DNA from: Pseudomonadota bacterium
Lineage (GTDB): Bacteria > Pseudomonadota > Alphaproteobacteria > Caulobacterales > Caulobacteraceae
Assembly: GCA_023436945.1 (NCBI GenBank)
Contig: JAEZHG010000135.1
Coordinates: 1 to 28,247 of the forward strand
Length of the DNA stretch: 28,247 nucleotides
Direction of reading: 5' to 3'
The translations under genes were made by a program, and so were the position numbers. The notes below the pieces were generated by a model, which saw nothing but the letters and a program-made list of their open reading frames with translations, did no database searches and was not told the origin of the DNA. Of this stretch, positions 1 through 8,006 are shown one piece after another. Within the stretch, counting starts at the first letter, position 1. Each line of letters begins with the position of its first letter.

Positions 1-651
1 GCCCACGCTCACGCCCATGACGACCACCACGCTGCCGACGCTCATGACGACCACGCTCATGACGATCATCACCACGGCCCGCTGCAACCGCACGAAAGCC
101 CGCTGGTCATGGTTGTGCCGCTGCTGGTCCTGTCGATCGGTGCTGTCTTTGCGGGTTGGATCTTCGCCCCTTACTTCGTGGGTCACCACGAGGCAGAGTT
201 CTGGCGCGGTGCGATCTTCACCGCTGAAGCCAACCACGTTCTGCACGAAAGCCACTATGTCCCGACTTGGGTGAAGTGGTCGCCGCTGATCGTGACGCTG
301 ATCGGTACTGCCGCTGCCTTCTGGCTGTATGTCGTGAAGGAAGGCTTCGCCAAGCAAATGGCCGCCAAGAAGGGTCCGCTCTACACCTTCCTCTACAACA
401 AGTGGTTTGTGGACGAGCTGTACAACGTCACCTTCGTCAAGGCGACGAAGGCACTGGGCGACTTCTTCTGGAAGATCGGCGATGTGAAAATCATCGACGG
501 TCTGGGTCCGAACGGCGCTGCCTGGGCTTCGCTTAAGTCGGGTGGTTGGCTGTCGCGCTTCCAGTCCGGTTTCGTTTACTTCTATGCATTCGTGATGCTG
601 ATCGGCGTGGCTCTGTTCCTTGCCTTCGCCATCTTCACGTGGGGAGCCTGA
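1..651 (+). CDS. nuoL: NADH-quinone oxidoreductase subunit L, 3' part
   Basis: This is the C-terminal 216 residues of NuoL, the distal antiporter-like membrane subunit of complex I, which couples NADH oxidation to proton pumping. The reading frame is open from the first base, so the gene begins outside the window. The fragment opens with a His/Asp/Ala-rich stretch (residues 1-26), followed by [11 protein letters not shown] and a hydrophobic helix. After a soluble stretch and a second helix comes the C-terminal domain with the family motif [10 protein letters not shown], and the protein ends with a last helix near residues 193-214. Assignment rests on this motif and on nuoM and nuoN following directly. 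The stop lies 5 bases before the nuoM start. His-rich loops at this place are known in other alphaproteobacterial NuoL proteins. Confidence is high. Confidence 0.95.
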   Translation, partial: AHAHAHDDHHAADAHDDHAHDDHHHGPLQPHESPLVMVVPLLVLSIGAVFAGWIFAPYFVGHHEAEFWRGAIFTAEANHVLHESHYVPTWVKWSPLIVTLIGTAAAFWLYVVKEGFAKQMAAKKGPLYTFLYNKWFVDELYNVTFVKATKALGDFFWKIGDVKIIDGLGPNGAAWASLKSGGWLSRFQSGFVYFYAFVMLIGVALFLAFAIFTWGA

Positions 652-656
652 ACCTC

Positions 657-2144
657 GTGCCTCACATTCTGAGCATCGTTACCTTCCTTCCGCTCGTAGG
701 GGCCGCGGCGATCATCGCCGCGAGCCTGCTGAACAAGGGCGACATGGAAGCTGCGGCACCGGCCGCACGCTGGATTGCACTGGGCACGTCCCTGGTGGGT
801 CTGGCTCTGTCCATCCTGATGGTGGCACAGTTCGATCCTTCGAACACCGCTTACCAGTTCGTGGAATATGTTCCGTGGTTTGCCGGTGCGGCTTACCACC
901 TCGGTGTGGACGGGATCTCGATCCTGTTCGTTCTGCTGACCGCATTCCTCGTTCCGCTGTGCGTCATCGCCAGCTGGAAAGCGATCGAGAAGCGCGTCGT
1001 GGAATACATGGTCTGCTTCATGCTGCTCGCGACCATGGCCATCGGCGTGTTCACCTCGCTGGACATGTTCCTGTTCTACTTCTTCTTCGAAGGCACTCTG
1101 GTTCCGATGTTCCTCGTCATCGGTATCTGGGGCGGTGCGAACCGTATCTACGCTTCGTACAAGTTCTTCCTCTATACCCTGCTGGGCTCGGTGCTGATGC
1201 TGCTGGCGATGCTGTGGATGCGCCATGAAACCGGCACTTCCAGCATTCCGGAACTGAAGCAGTATGCCTTTGATCCGGCCGTTCAGCCGCTGCTGTGGCT
1301 GGCCTTCTTCGCCTCCTTTGCGGTGAAGATGCCGATGTGGCCGGTTCACACCTGGCTGCCGGATGCCCACGTTCAGGCGCCGACCGCCGGTTCGGTCATG
1401 CTGGCCGGTATCATGCTGAAACTGGGTGGCTACGGCTTCATCCTGTTCAACCTGCCAATGTTCCCGCAGGCGTCGGAAATGTTCACCCCGCTGGTGTTCG
1501 CCCTGTCGGTGATCGCCGTGGTTTACACCTCGCTGGTCGCTTTCCGTCAGACCGACATCAAGAAGCTTATCGCTTACTCGTCGGTGGCACACATGGGCTT
1601 CGTGACCATGGGTATCTTTGCCGGTAACGACGCAGGTGTTCAGGGTGCCGTCTTCCAGATGCTGAGCCACGGTCTGATCTCGGGCGCACTGTTCCTGTGC
1701 GTTGGCGTGATCTACGACCGCATGCACACCCGTGAAATCGCCTTCTACGGCGGTCTGACGGCCCGCATGCCTTGGTATGCTGCCATCTTCCTGTTCTTCA
1801 CCATGGCAAACGTGGGCCTGCCGGGCACCTCGGGCTTCATCGGTGAAGTGCAGACCAGGACCGGTACCTATGAAGTGTCGACCTGGACGGCCCTGATTGC
1901 GGCCACCGGTGTGATCTTCTCGGCTGTCTATGCTCTGACGCTGTTCCGCAACGTCATGTATGGCCCGATCCACAATCCGAAGCTGGAAACCATCACCGAC
2001 ATCGACAAGCGTGAACTGCTTATCTTCGTACCGCTGATCGTCGGCACTCTGGCTCTGGGTCTGTACCCGAACGCCATCCTGGACATCACCGGCCCGTCGG
2101 TTGAAGCCCTGACTACCGCCTATCGCGCAGCAATCGGCGGGTGA
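657..2144 (+). CDS. nuoM: NADH-quinone oxidoreductase subunit M
   Basis: NuoM is a proton-pumping membrane subunit of complex I, related to Mrp antiporters. The product has 495 residues, normal for the family, and is almost entirely hydrophobic helices. Typical motifs include [50 protein letters not shown] and [13 protein letters not shown]. The GTG at 657 is chosen as start because it has a GGGGAG ribosome site 11 bases upstream and gives the usual N-terminus ([12 protein letters not shown]). An upstream extension would overlap nuoL. The gene sits between nuoL and nuoN as expected. One oddity is residues 398-402 (VQTRT), where relatives carry a hydrophobic run after GE (see findings). Function is otherwise secure. 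Confidence 0.96.
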   Translation: MPHILSIVTFLPLVGAAAIIAASLLNKGDMEAAAPAARWIALGTSLVGLALSILMVAQFDPSNTAYQFVEYVPWFAGAAYHLGVDGISILFVLLTAFLVPLCVIASWKAIEKRVVEYMVCFMLLATMAIGVFTSLDMFLFYFFFEGTLVPMFLVIGIWGGANRIYASYKFFLYTLLGSVLMLLAMLWMRHETGTSSIPELKQYAFDPAVQPLLWLAFFASFAVKMPMWPVHTWLPDAHVQAPTAGSVMLAGIMLKLGGYGFILFNLPMFPQASEMFTPLVFALSVIAVVYTSLVAFRQTDIKKLIAYSSVAHMGFVTMGIFAGNDAGVQGAVFQMLSHGLISGALFLCVGVIYDRMHTREIAFYGGLTARMPWYAAIFLFFTMANVGLPGTSGFIGEVQTRTGTYEVSTWTALIAATGVIFSAVYALTLFRNVMYGPIHNPKLETITDIDKRELLIFVPLIVGTLALGLYPNAILDITGPSVEALTTAYRAAIGG

Positions 2145-2151
2145 GAGAACA

Positions 2152-3594
2152 ATGACTGATCTGTCTTCCGCCCTTCAAATTGCCGCCCCCGAGGTCACTC
2201 TCGCGGTCGGCGGTCTAGTCCTTCTCATGATCGGCGCTTTCGCCGGTGTGAAGGCTACGCGTCTGGTGTCGGGCCTCGCGGTCCTGCTCCTTCTGGGCGC
2301 GACCGCTCTGACGGTCACCGGCCCGCTGGGTCAGGCCTTCAACGGCACCTACATTGCTGATCCGCTAGCCGTTTACGGCAAGGCGCTGATCTTTGTGTCC
2401 TCGGCCATCGCCATTATCCTTGGTGACGTCTGGATGCACCGTAACAACATGGCCAAGTTCGAATATCCGGTTCTGATCACGCTCGCGTCGGTCGGTCTGG
2501 GCATGATGGCTTCGTCTGGCGACCTGATCTCGCTCTACATCGGCATCGAGATGAGCTCGCTGGCTCTGTATGTTCTGGCAGCCTACCGCCGTGACAGCCT
2601 GTATGCCTCGGAAGCTGGCCTGAAGTACTTTGTACTGGGCGCGCTCTCGTCGGGTATCCTGCTGTATGGTGCCTCGCTGATCTATGGTTTCGCAGGCTCG
2701 ATGAAGTTTGACGAAATCGCCGCCTTCGCCGCTAACAACCCGGGTCCGGGTCTGATCTTCGGCATGGTGTTCCTGATCGCCGGTCTGGCGTTCAAGGTTT
2801 CGGCAGCTCCGTTCCACATGTGGACCCCGGACGTCTATCAAGGCGCACCGACCCCGGTCGTGGCTCTGTTCGCCACCGCTCCGAAGGTCGCCGCGATGAT
2901 CCTCATCGCCCGGGTTCTGATCGACGGCTTCAACCTCGCGCACTTCCAGTGGGCGCAGGTGGTGATCCTGATCTCGCTGATCTCGTTCGCCGTGGGTGCC
3001 TTTGGTGGTCTTCTGCAAAAAGACGTTCAGCGCCTGCTGGCCTATTCGTCGATCATCAACATTGGCTACGCATTGCTGGCCATCGCTTCGGGCACTGAAA
3101 TGGGTGTTCAGGCGATGCTGATGTTCCTGACCTTCTACGTCATCGACCAGTTCGGCTTCTTCGCCATTCTGCTGTCGCTGAGCCGTAATGGCCGCCCGAT
3201 CCGTAACATCTCGGACATGGCTGGCTTGAAGCAGGACCGTCCGCTGACCGCGATCGCTCTGACCGTTCTGGCTCTGTCGGCTGTCGGTATCCCGCCGCTG
3301 TCGGGCTTCTGGGGCAAGTTCTATGTCTTCGGTGCCGCGGCTGACGCTGGCTACTGGATGGCAGGTGCCGCAGGTCTGGTCGCTTCGGTTGTGGCTGCAT
3401 TCTACTACCTGCGTATCATCAAGGTCATGTGGTTCGACGCTCCGGCTTCGGACGTGGCGACCGACAAGGCTCCGGCTGTCCCGCAGTGGATCGGTTGGGC
3501 TTCGGCTGCCTTCGCATTCCCGCTGGTGCTGATCGCCATCACCTGGCTTGAGCCGCTCACCAAGGCTGCTGCCGCTGGTGTGGGTGTAGGCTAA
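2152..3594 (+). CDS. nuoN: NADH-quinone oxidoreductase subunit N
   Basis: NuoN is the third antiporter-like subunit of the complex I membrane arm. The 480-residue product has about 14 hydrophobic helices and carries the family motifs SSGDLISLYIGIEMSSLALYVL (given here by its ends SSGDLIS and LALYVL), KYFVLGALSSGILLYG, FKVSAAPFHMWTPDVYQGAP, KDVQRLLAYSSIINIGYAL and GIPPLSGFWGKFYVF. The ATG at 2152 follows the nuoM stop by 7 bases, with a GAGAGAA ribosome site between. This is the last nuo gene; the transcript probably continues into birA, whose start is only 6 bases beyond the nuoN stop. No truncation is seen. Confidence 0.96.
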   Translation: MTDLSSALQIAAPEVTLAVGGLVLLMIGAFAGVKATRLVSGLAVLLLLGATALTVTGPLGQAFNGTYIADPLAVYGKALIFVSSAIAIILGDVWMHRNNMAKFEYPVLITLASVGLGMMASSGDLISLYIGIEMSSLALYVLAAYRRDSLYASEAGLKYFVLGALSSGILLYGASLIYGFAGSMKFDEIAAFAANNPGPGLIFGMVFLIAGLAFKVSAAPFHMWTPDVYQGAPTPVVALFATAPKVAAMILIARVLIDGFNLAHFQWAQVVILISLISFAVGAFGGLLQKDVQRLLAYSSIINIGYALLAIASGTEMGVQAMLMFLTFYVIDQFGFFAILLSLSRNGRPIRNISDMAGLKQDRPLTAIALTVLALSAVGIPPLSGFWGKFYVFGAAADAGYWMAGAAGLVASVVAAFYYLRIIKVMWFDAPASDVATDKAPAVPQWIGWASAAFAFPLVLIAITWLEPLTKAAAAGVGVG

Positions 3595-3600
3595 GGAGCC

Positions 3601-4347
3601 TTGGCTGCTCCGGTTCTGATCTTACAGGAGACCGACTCGACCAATCTCGAAGCGCGCAGGCGTGCAGAGGCTGGCGAGTTCGGTCCCCTGTGGATCGGGG
3701 CCAAACGCCAAACCGCCGGACGTGCCCGCAGGGGGCGCGTCTGGGTTATGGATACGGGCAATCTGGCCCAGACCCTGCTGATCAAACTCAACAAGACACC
3801 GTTTGAAGCCTCGCAGCTGACCTTCGTTGCCGCGCTGGCTGTTTATGATCTTGTCGGGCGATACGTTCCGCCCAGCCTCGTCACCATCAAATGGCCCAAT
3901 GATGTCTTGCTCGATGGCAAGAAGGTCAGCGGAATCCTTTTGGAAAGCGGCTCGATCTCGAGTGATAGCCTGTGGTTGGCCATTGGCATTGGCGTGAACC
4001 TGAAATCATTCCCGTCCGACACCGACCGTCCGGCCACGGCGATTGCCGATCATCTGTCCGCCGAACGTACTACGGCCCCAACCGTGGAAGAGGCAGGGGA
4101 GGCGCTGGCCAGCGCCTTTGACGACTGGTTCGTCAAATGGCTGACCCAAGGCTTCGAACCCGTCCGTCAGGCGTGGCTTGACCGCACTCCGGGCCTACAC
4201 GGCCCCTGTATTGCCCGATTGCCCAACGAAACTCTGGAAGGCACAGCAGACGGTATCGAACCGGATGGCTCGTTACGCCTTAAGCTTGCAGACGGGACCG
4301 TGCGGGTCATTTCTGCAGGCGATGTCTTCTTCGGAGATAATGTCTGA
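3601..4347 (+). CDS. birA: Biotin--[acetyl-CoA-carboxylase] ligase, no HTH domain
   Basis: The enzyme activates biotin as biotinyl-AMP and attaches it to the AccB biotin carrier of acetyl-CoA carboxylase. The 248-residue product is catalytic and C-terminal domain only; it lacks the N-terminal helix-turn-helix of E. coli BirA, so it should not repress genes. Visible motifs are ETDSTN (residues 10-15), the adenylate-binding loop GRARRG (40-45), KWPND (97-101) and KKVSGILLE (107-115). The TTG at 3601 is the only standard start codon between the in-frame nuoN stop and ETDSTN. Its ribosome site, AAGGAG at 3593-3598, is unusually close, only 2 bases away. Residue 42 is Ala where many relatives have Gly (GRGRRG). 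birA-coaX adjacency after nuoN is common in alphaproteobacteria. Confidence 0.93.
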   Translation: MAAPVLILQETDSTNLEARRRAEAGEFGPLWIGAKRQTAGRARRGRVWVMDTGNLAQTLLIKLNKTPFEASQLTFVAALAVYDLVGRYVPPSLVTIKWPNDVLLDGKKVSGILLESGSISSDSLWLAIGIGVNLKSFPSDTDRPATAIADHLSAERTTAPTVEEAGEALASAFDDWFVKWLTQGFEPVRQAWLDRTPGLHGPCIARLPNETLEGTADGIEPDGSLRLKLADGTVRVISAGDVFFGDNV

Positions 4348-5150
4348 TGCTGCTGGCAATCGAGCAGGGCAATACCAACACGCTCTTCGCCGTCCATGAT
4401 GGCGAGAGTTGGATCGCCCAATGGCGCACTGCGACCGAAGCCACGCGTACGGCCGATGAATATGCCGTGTGGCTGCACCAACTGTTCGTACTGATGGCTG
4501 CAAAGACAGGCCGCAGCATCGGAATGACCGATATGGACGGCTGTATCATCTCGTCTGTCGTGCCGCAGTCGATCTTCAACCTGCGCAACCTTTCGCGCCG
4601 CTATCTCGATGTGGAGCCTCTCGTGATCGGCGAGAACGCCGAACTGGGCATCGAGGTCCGCATCCCCAAGCCGAGCGAGGCGGGGGCTGACCGTCTGGTG
4701 AACGCTATTGGCGCACTGACGACCTATTCCGGTGACCTGCTGTTGATCGACAGCGGTACAGCCACCACATTCGATATCGTTTCGGCAGGTGACGCCCCGG
4801 GCAAGGGTGCCTTTGAGGGCGGCGTCATCGCGCCGGGTATCAACCTTTCTGTGCAGGCTCTGCACGAAGCGGCAGCGAAACTGCCGCGTATCGCAATTCA
4901 ACGCCCTTCAGTCGTGATCGGGCGCGATACCGTCACCTCGATGCAGTCGGGGGTATTCTGGGGCTATGTGGGCCTCATTGACGGGCTGGTCGCGCAGATC
5001 AAGGCCGAATGGGGACGCCCGATGACCGTGGTGGGAACCGGCGGTGTCGCGTCTCTATTCGAGGGGGCGAGCAAAAGTATTGACCGGTTTGATCCGGACC
5101 TGACCATCCGCGGCCTTTTGGAAATCTGGCGGCGGAATAGACTCCGATAA
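4347..5150 (+). CDS. coaX: Type III pantothenate kinase
   Basis: CoaX phosphorylates pantothenate, the first step of coenzyme A synthesis, in the cytoplasm. The product is 267 residues, normal for the family. It has the ASKHA-fold P-loop at its N-terminus (IEQGNTNT, residues 5-12), the substrate-binding segment [11 protein letters not shown], the catalytic [13 protein letters not shown] motif, and GGVIAPGI followed by VVGTGGVA. The usual first motif is DxGNTN. Here Asp is replaced by Glu and the next residue is Gln; I recall the same IEQGNTN in Caulobacter, so this looks like a lineage trait rather than a defect. The ATG overlaps the birA stop by one base (TGATG), implying translational coupling. 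Confidence 0.95.
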   Translation: MLLAIEQGNTNTLFAVHDGESWIAQWRTATEATRTADEYAVWLHQLFVLMAAKTGRSIGMTDMDGCIISSVVPQSIFNLRNLSRRYLDVEPLVIGENAELGIEVRIPKPSEAGADRLVNAIGALTTYSGDLLLIDSGTATTFDIVSAGDAPGKGAFEGGVIAPGINLSVQALHEAAAKLPRIAIQRPSVVIGRDTVTSMQSGVFWGYVGLIDGLVAQIKAEWGRPMTVVGTGGVASLFEGASKSIDRFDPDLTIRGLLEIWRRNRLR

Positions 5151-5157
5151 GGACTAA

Positions 5158-6828
5158 ATGACTCAAGTAACTCAAGACGAACTCGTCTTCCTGCCGCTGG
5201 GCGGGTCGAACGAGGTCGGTATGAACCTCAACGCTTACGGCTTTGGTCCGGAGCATGATCGCAAATGGATCATCGTTGATGTTGGCGTAACCTTCGGCGA
5301 CCAGTCGACGCCGGGCGTCGATGTGATTGTGCCCGATCCTTCGTTCCTCGAGGGCGAGGAAATCCTCGGCATCGTGCTGACTCACGCCCATGAAGACCAC
5401 ATCGGCGCTCTGGGCTGGCTGTTTGATCGTATCAAGGCACCGCTTTACGCCACGCCTTTCACCGCCTTCCTGATCCGCGAAAAGCTGCGTGACCATAACC
5501 TCGAAGAAGAGGTTGAACTGAACGAGATCGCCCTTGGCGGTTCGGTACATCTTGGCCCGTTCGATGTGACCTATGTCACCATCACCCACTCGATTGCCGA
5601 GCCGAACGGTCTGGCCATCAAGACGCCGCTAGGCACCGTTCTGCACACCGGTGACTGGAAGATCGACGACGAGCCGGTCGTTGGTGAAAAGACCGACGTC
5701 GCTGCTATCACCAAACTGGGTGACGAAGGCGTTCTGGCGATGATCTGCGACTCCACGAACGTGTTCGTGGAAGGCACCGCCGGTTCCGAAGGCGATGTGG
5801 CCAAGAAGCTGGCCGAACTGATCGTGCCGCTGAATGGCCGTGTCGCCGTTGGCTGCTTTGCCTCGAACGTCGCGCGTATGGACAGCGTGATCCGCGCCGC
5901 AGAGGCTGCTGGTCGTCGTGTGGCTCTGGCGGGTCGCTCGATGCACCGCATCACCGCCGCTGCAAAGTCGGTGGGTATGCTCAAGGACGTGCAGTTCCTG
6001 TCGGAAGAAGAGGCCCGCATCTGGCCAGCGGACAAAATCCTGTATCTGTGCACCGGATCGCAGGGTGAACCACGCGCGGCGCTGTCGCGCGTTGCGGAAG
6101 GCACGCACCCCTTCATCAAGCTGGGGCAGGGCGACCATTGCATCTTCTCGTCGCGCGTTATTCCGGGCAACGAATTGGCCATTGCGCGTCTTCAGGACAA
6201 GCTGGCTGATCGCGGCGTCGGCATCTACACCGAGAAGGGTCATCCGGGCATTCACGTCTCGGGCCACCCCTGCCGTGACGAACTGCGCCAGATGTATGAG
6301 TGGGCGCGTCCGAAGATCGCCGTGCCGACCCATGGCCAGCGCCGCCACCTGATCGAACATGGCAACCTCGCCAAGTCGTTGGGCATCGAGCAGATCGTCA
6401 CCCCGCGTAACGGCGACATGGTGCGTCTGGCTCCGGGCTATGCCGAGATTATCGACGAGGTGCCGGCTGGCCGTCTGTTTGTGGACGGCGGCATTCTGGT
6501 GGAAGAGCAGGGCGAAGCTCTGCGCGAGCGCAAGCACGCTGCCAGCAACGGTATGCTGATCGTCGCCTTCGCCCTCGACAAGCGTGGCCGCATGGTCAGC
6601 GACATCGACATCCGCTCGGTCGGTCTGCCGGGCAACGAAGGCAAACCGTTGGAAGAGGCGCTGGACGATCTGGCCGAACGCGTCGAAGATACGGTTCGCG
6701 GTCTGAAGGGTTCTGCGCTTGAGGACGAACTGGTCGTTGAGCAGGCCGTCGCGCGTACCTTGAAGAAGGCGTCGCAGAAAATCTGGGGCCGTCGCCCCAT
6801 CGTCGAAACTATCGTCCTGAGGCTCTGA
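5158..6828 (+). CDS. rnj: Ribonuclease J
   Basis: RNase J is a metallo-beta-lactamase/beta-CASP nuclease with endonuclease and 5'-3' exonuclease activity, used in mRNA decay and RNA maturation. The product has 556 residues, normal for the family. The beta-lactamase core begins FLPLGGSNEVGMN and carries the zinc motif HAHEDH (residues 76-81), then THS and HTGDWKID. The beta-CASP region contains CDSTN and FASNVARMDS, and later come SGHPCRDEL and VPTHGQRRHL, which close the active site. A C-terminal domain of about 100 residues follows. The ATG at 5158 has AAGGA upstream and lies 7 bases after coaX. The gene overlaps the next one by one base. RNase J co-exists with RNase E in many alphaproteobacteria. 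Confidence 0.95.
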   Translation: MTQVTQDELVFLPLGGSNEVGMNLNAYGFGPEHDRKWIIVDVGVTFGDQSTPGVDVIVPDPSFLEGEEILGIVLTHAHEDHIGALGWLFDRIKAPLYATPFTAFLIREKLRDHNLEEEVELNEIALGGSVHLGPFDVTYVTITHSIAEPNGLAIKTPLGTVLHTGDWKIDDEPVVGEKTDVAAITKLGDEGVLAMICDSTNVFVEGTAGSEGDVAKKLAELIVPLNGRVAVGCFASNVARMDSVIRAAEAAGRRVALAGRSMHRITAAAKSVGMLKDVQFLSEEEARIWPADKILYLCTGSQGEPRAALSRVAEGTHPFIKLGQGDHCIFSSRVIPGNELAIARLQDKLADRGVGIYTEKGHPGIHVSGHPCRDELRQMYEWARPKIAVPTHGQRRHLIEHGNLAKSLGIEQIVTPRNGDMVRLAPGYAEIIDEVPAGRLFVDGGILVEEQGEALRERKHAASNGMLIVAFALDKRGRMVSDIDIRSVGLPGNEGKPLEEALDDLAERVEDTVRGLKGSALEDELVVEQAVARTLKKASQKIWGRRPIVETIVLRL

Positions 6829-7166
6829 TGGCTGACCGTCTTTTTCTGCTGAACCCTGACTGGTTCGATGATCAGGGCGGTCCGTGGTACTGCCCGCCGG
6901 GCGCGGTGATTGAGGGGGTTCTGAACCTCTATCCGCGCCTGAAAGACGTGACCGAGGTGATCCGTGTGGATCACCCGCGTCCGCGTGCGGCCGTTGTGGC
7001 TGTAGTGGGCGAGGCGGACCAGTCATGCCCCATGCTGGTGCTGGACGGCGAGTTCGACTGGCCCGACGCACTGGTCAGCGAGGAAACAGGCGCTCGCTAT
7101 CTCAAGGATGAAAACATCCTGCCATACTGGGCGGCTCGCTATGGTATCGGCCGCCCGCATCCGTAA
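6828..7166 (+). CDS. Small conserved protein, DUF3088-like
   Basis: This is a 112-residue soluble protein with no signal peptide or membrane segment. It begins MADRLFLLNPDWFDD, followed by WYCPPGAVIEGVLNLYPRL, a pattern I associate with the DUF3088 family (an N-terminal LFLLxPdF, then a cysteine and EGVL). It could have a thioredoxin-like fold with a single Cys near residue 24, but that is a guess. Its function is unknown. The ATG overlaps the rnj stop by one base (TGATG), so it is probably translationally coupled to RNase J and co-transcribed. The gene ends 12 bases before the end of a convergent gene, with no obvious terminator between. Confidence 0.8.
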   Translation: MADRLFLLNPDWFDDQGGPWYCPPGAVIEGVLNLYPRLKDVTEVIRVDHPRPRAAVVAVVGEADQSCPMLVLDGEFDWPDALVSEETGARYLKDENILPYWAARYGIGRPHP

Positions 7167-7178
7167 GGACGTTCTGGC

Positions 7179-7535
7179 TCAGCCCGCTGTCACCTTGTGA
7201 TAGTTGGGCTTGTCCAGATCGACGATCTCGACGCTGATCTGGCGCGGACCGTCATATTGGGTCAGGGCCGCGACCATTGCGTCCTGCACGGCCTTGCCCA
7301 GTGCCAGCTTCTGTTCCTGTGATCGACCGCTCAGGATACGCAGGTCGCAGTGGACCATGCCCTGTTCCGGTGCGCCGTCAGCAATGATCAGATTGTCGGC
7401 GCGCACCACGCGGGTTTTACACGATGCCAGCGTCGCACCGACGTGAACCGTGCAGAGGTGGTGGATTTCGAGTGCCAGTGCGCGAAAATCGGCCGCGTCG
7501 AAATGGTTGGAGTGTTCCAGCGTAATCTGTGGCAT
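7179..7535 (-). CDS. CHMI-family tautomerase
   Basis: The 118-residue product resembles 5-carboxymethyl-2-hydroxymuconate delta-isomerase (HpaF/CHMI), a member of the tautomerase superfamily that uses the N-terminal proline as a general base once Met is removed. The start at 7535 was chosen because it gives MPQITLEHS, placing Pro as residue 2; an upstream extension would bury it. Other family-like segments are GATLASCKTRVVRADNLIIAD (quoted by its ends GATLASC and NLIIAD), HCDLRILSGRS and QISVEIVDLDK. In homoprotocatechuate degradation the enzyme isomerises a ring-cleavage product, but no hpa genes are nearby, so the true substrate is unknown. It stands alone on the minus strand, divergent from the DUF1467 gene. 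Confidence 0.85.
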   Translation of the reverse strand: MPQITLEHSNHFDAADFRALALEIHHLCTVHVGATLASCKTRVVRADNLIIADGAPEQGMVHCDLRILSGRSQEQKLALGKAVQDAMVAALTQYDGPRQISVEIVDLDKPNYHKVTAG

Positions 7536-7621
7536 GACAGGCTCTTGTATTAGGGTTGGGGTTCCATAGCCCGTTGCGCACAGCAACGTCACGGGTGAAG
7601 GGCAGTTCTGGAGGGATTTTC
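7536..7621. promoter_or_regulatory. Divergent intergenic region with hairpin
   Basis: This 86-base gap separates two divergent genes and should hold both promoters. It contains a short perfect inverted repeat, CGTTGC (7572-7577) and GCAACG (7583-7588), with a 5-base loop. A clear ribosome site, CTGGAGGG, precedes the DUF1467 start. No convincing -35/-10 pair could be picked by eye. The repeat could be an operator or just an RNA hairpin. Confidence 0.35.
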
Positions 7622-7897
7622 ATGCCGCTTGGTCCATTCACGCTTGTGGCCATCTATCTGACCACATGGTGGATTGTGCTTTTCATGATCCTGCCACTGG
7701 GCTTGCGTGAGCAGAACAGCGCACCGCCACCTACTGACGGCAGCCAATGGGGCGCACCGGTCAATCCCAACCTGAAGAAGAAGTTCATCACCACCACATG
7801 GGTAGCAACGATCGTTTGGGCTCTCATTGTGGTTGTGGTCTGGACGGGCATTATTCCGGTGCCGGAGTTTGACGCCTCGCGACTGCCGGCTCTTTAA
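7622..7897 (+). CDS. DUF1467 family small membrane protein
   Basis: The 91-residue product has two membrane segments (about residues 6-27 and 55-77), joined by a polar loop with GAPVNPNLKKKFITTT, the pattern of the DUF1467 family. Its function is unknown. The ATG at 7622 is supported by a good ribosome site (CTGGAGGG) about 7 bases upstream; a longer reading from 7556 has none and would begin inside the divergent promoter region. In alphaproteobacteria this family is commonly encoded just before proS, as here, but the 109-base gap to proS leaves room for a separate promoter. Confidence 0.88.
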   Translation: MPLGPFTLVAIYLTTWWIVLFMILPLGLREQNSAPPPTDGSQWGAPVNPNLKKKFITTTWVATIVWALIVVVVWTGIIPVPEFDASRLPAL

Positions 7898-8006
7898 TCC
7901 AGCGCCATAAACAATCTTCAAAAGTCCATTTTTCCGGCACTTCGCGTTGCCATGCCCTTCCGGTGCGGGCTAATCACACCGGACAAGATTCAGGAAAGCC
8001 TACCCC

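Noticed and set aside
582..1973. Long minus-strand open frame (463 codons) opposite nuoM
   Set aside because: It is the antisense of a clear nuoM gene. The product is rich in His, Arg, Gln and Asp with no domain, which is typical of mirrored GC-rich codons.
4347..4382. CoaX IEQGNTN considered as a damaged active site
   Set aside because: An acidic residue is kept as Glu, and I recall the same motif in Caulobacter, so it is probably lineage-normal.
5629..7071. Long minus-strand open frame (480 codons) opposite rnj
   Set aside because: Antisense shadow of RNase J and the DUF3088-like gene; low-complexity composition and no ribosome site.
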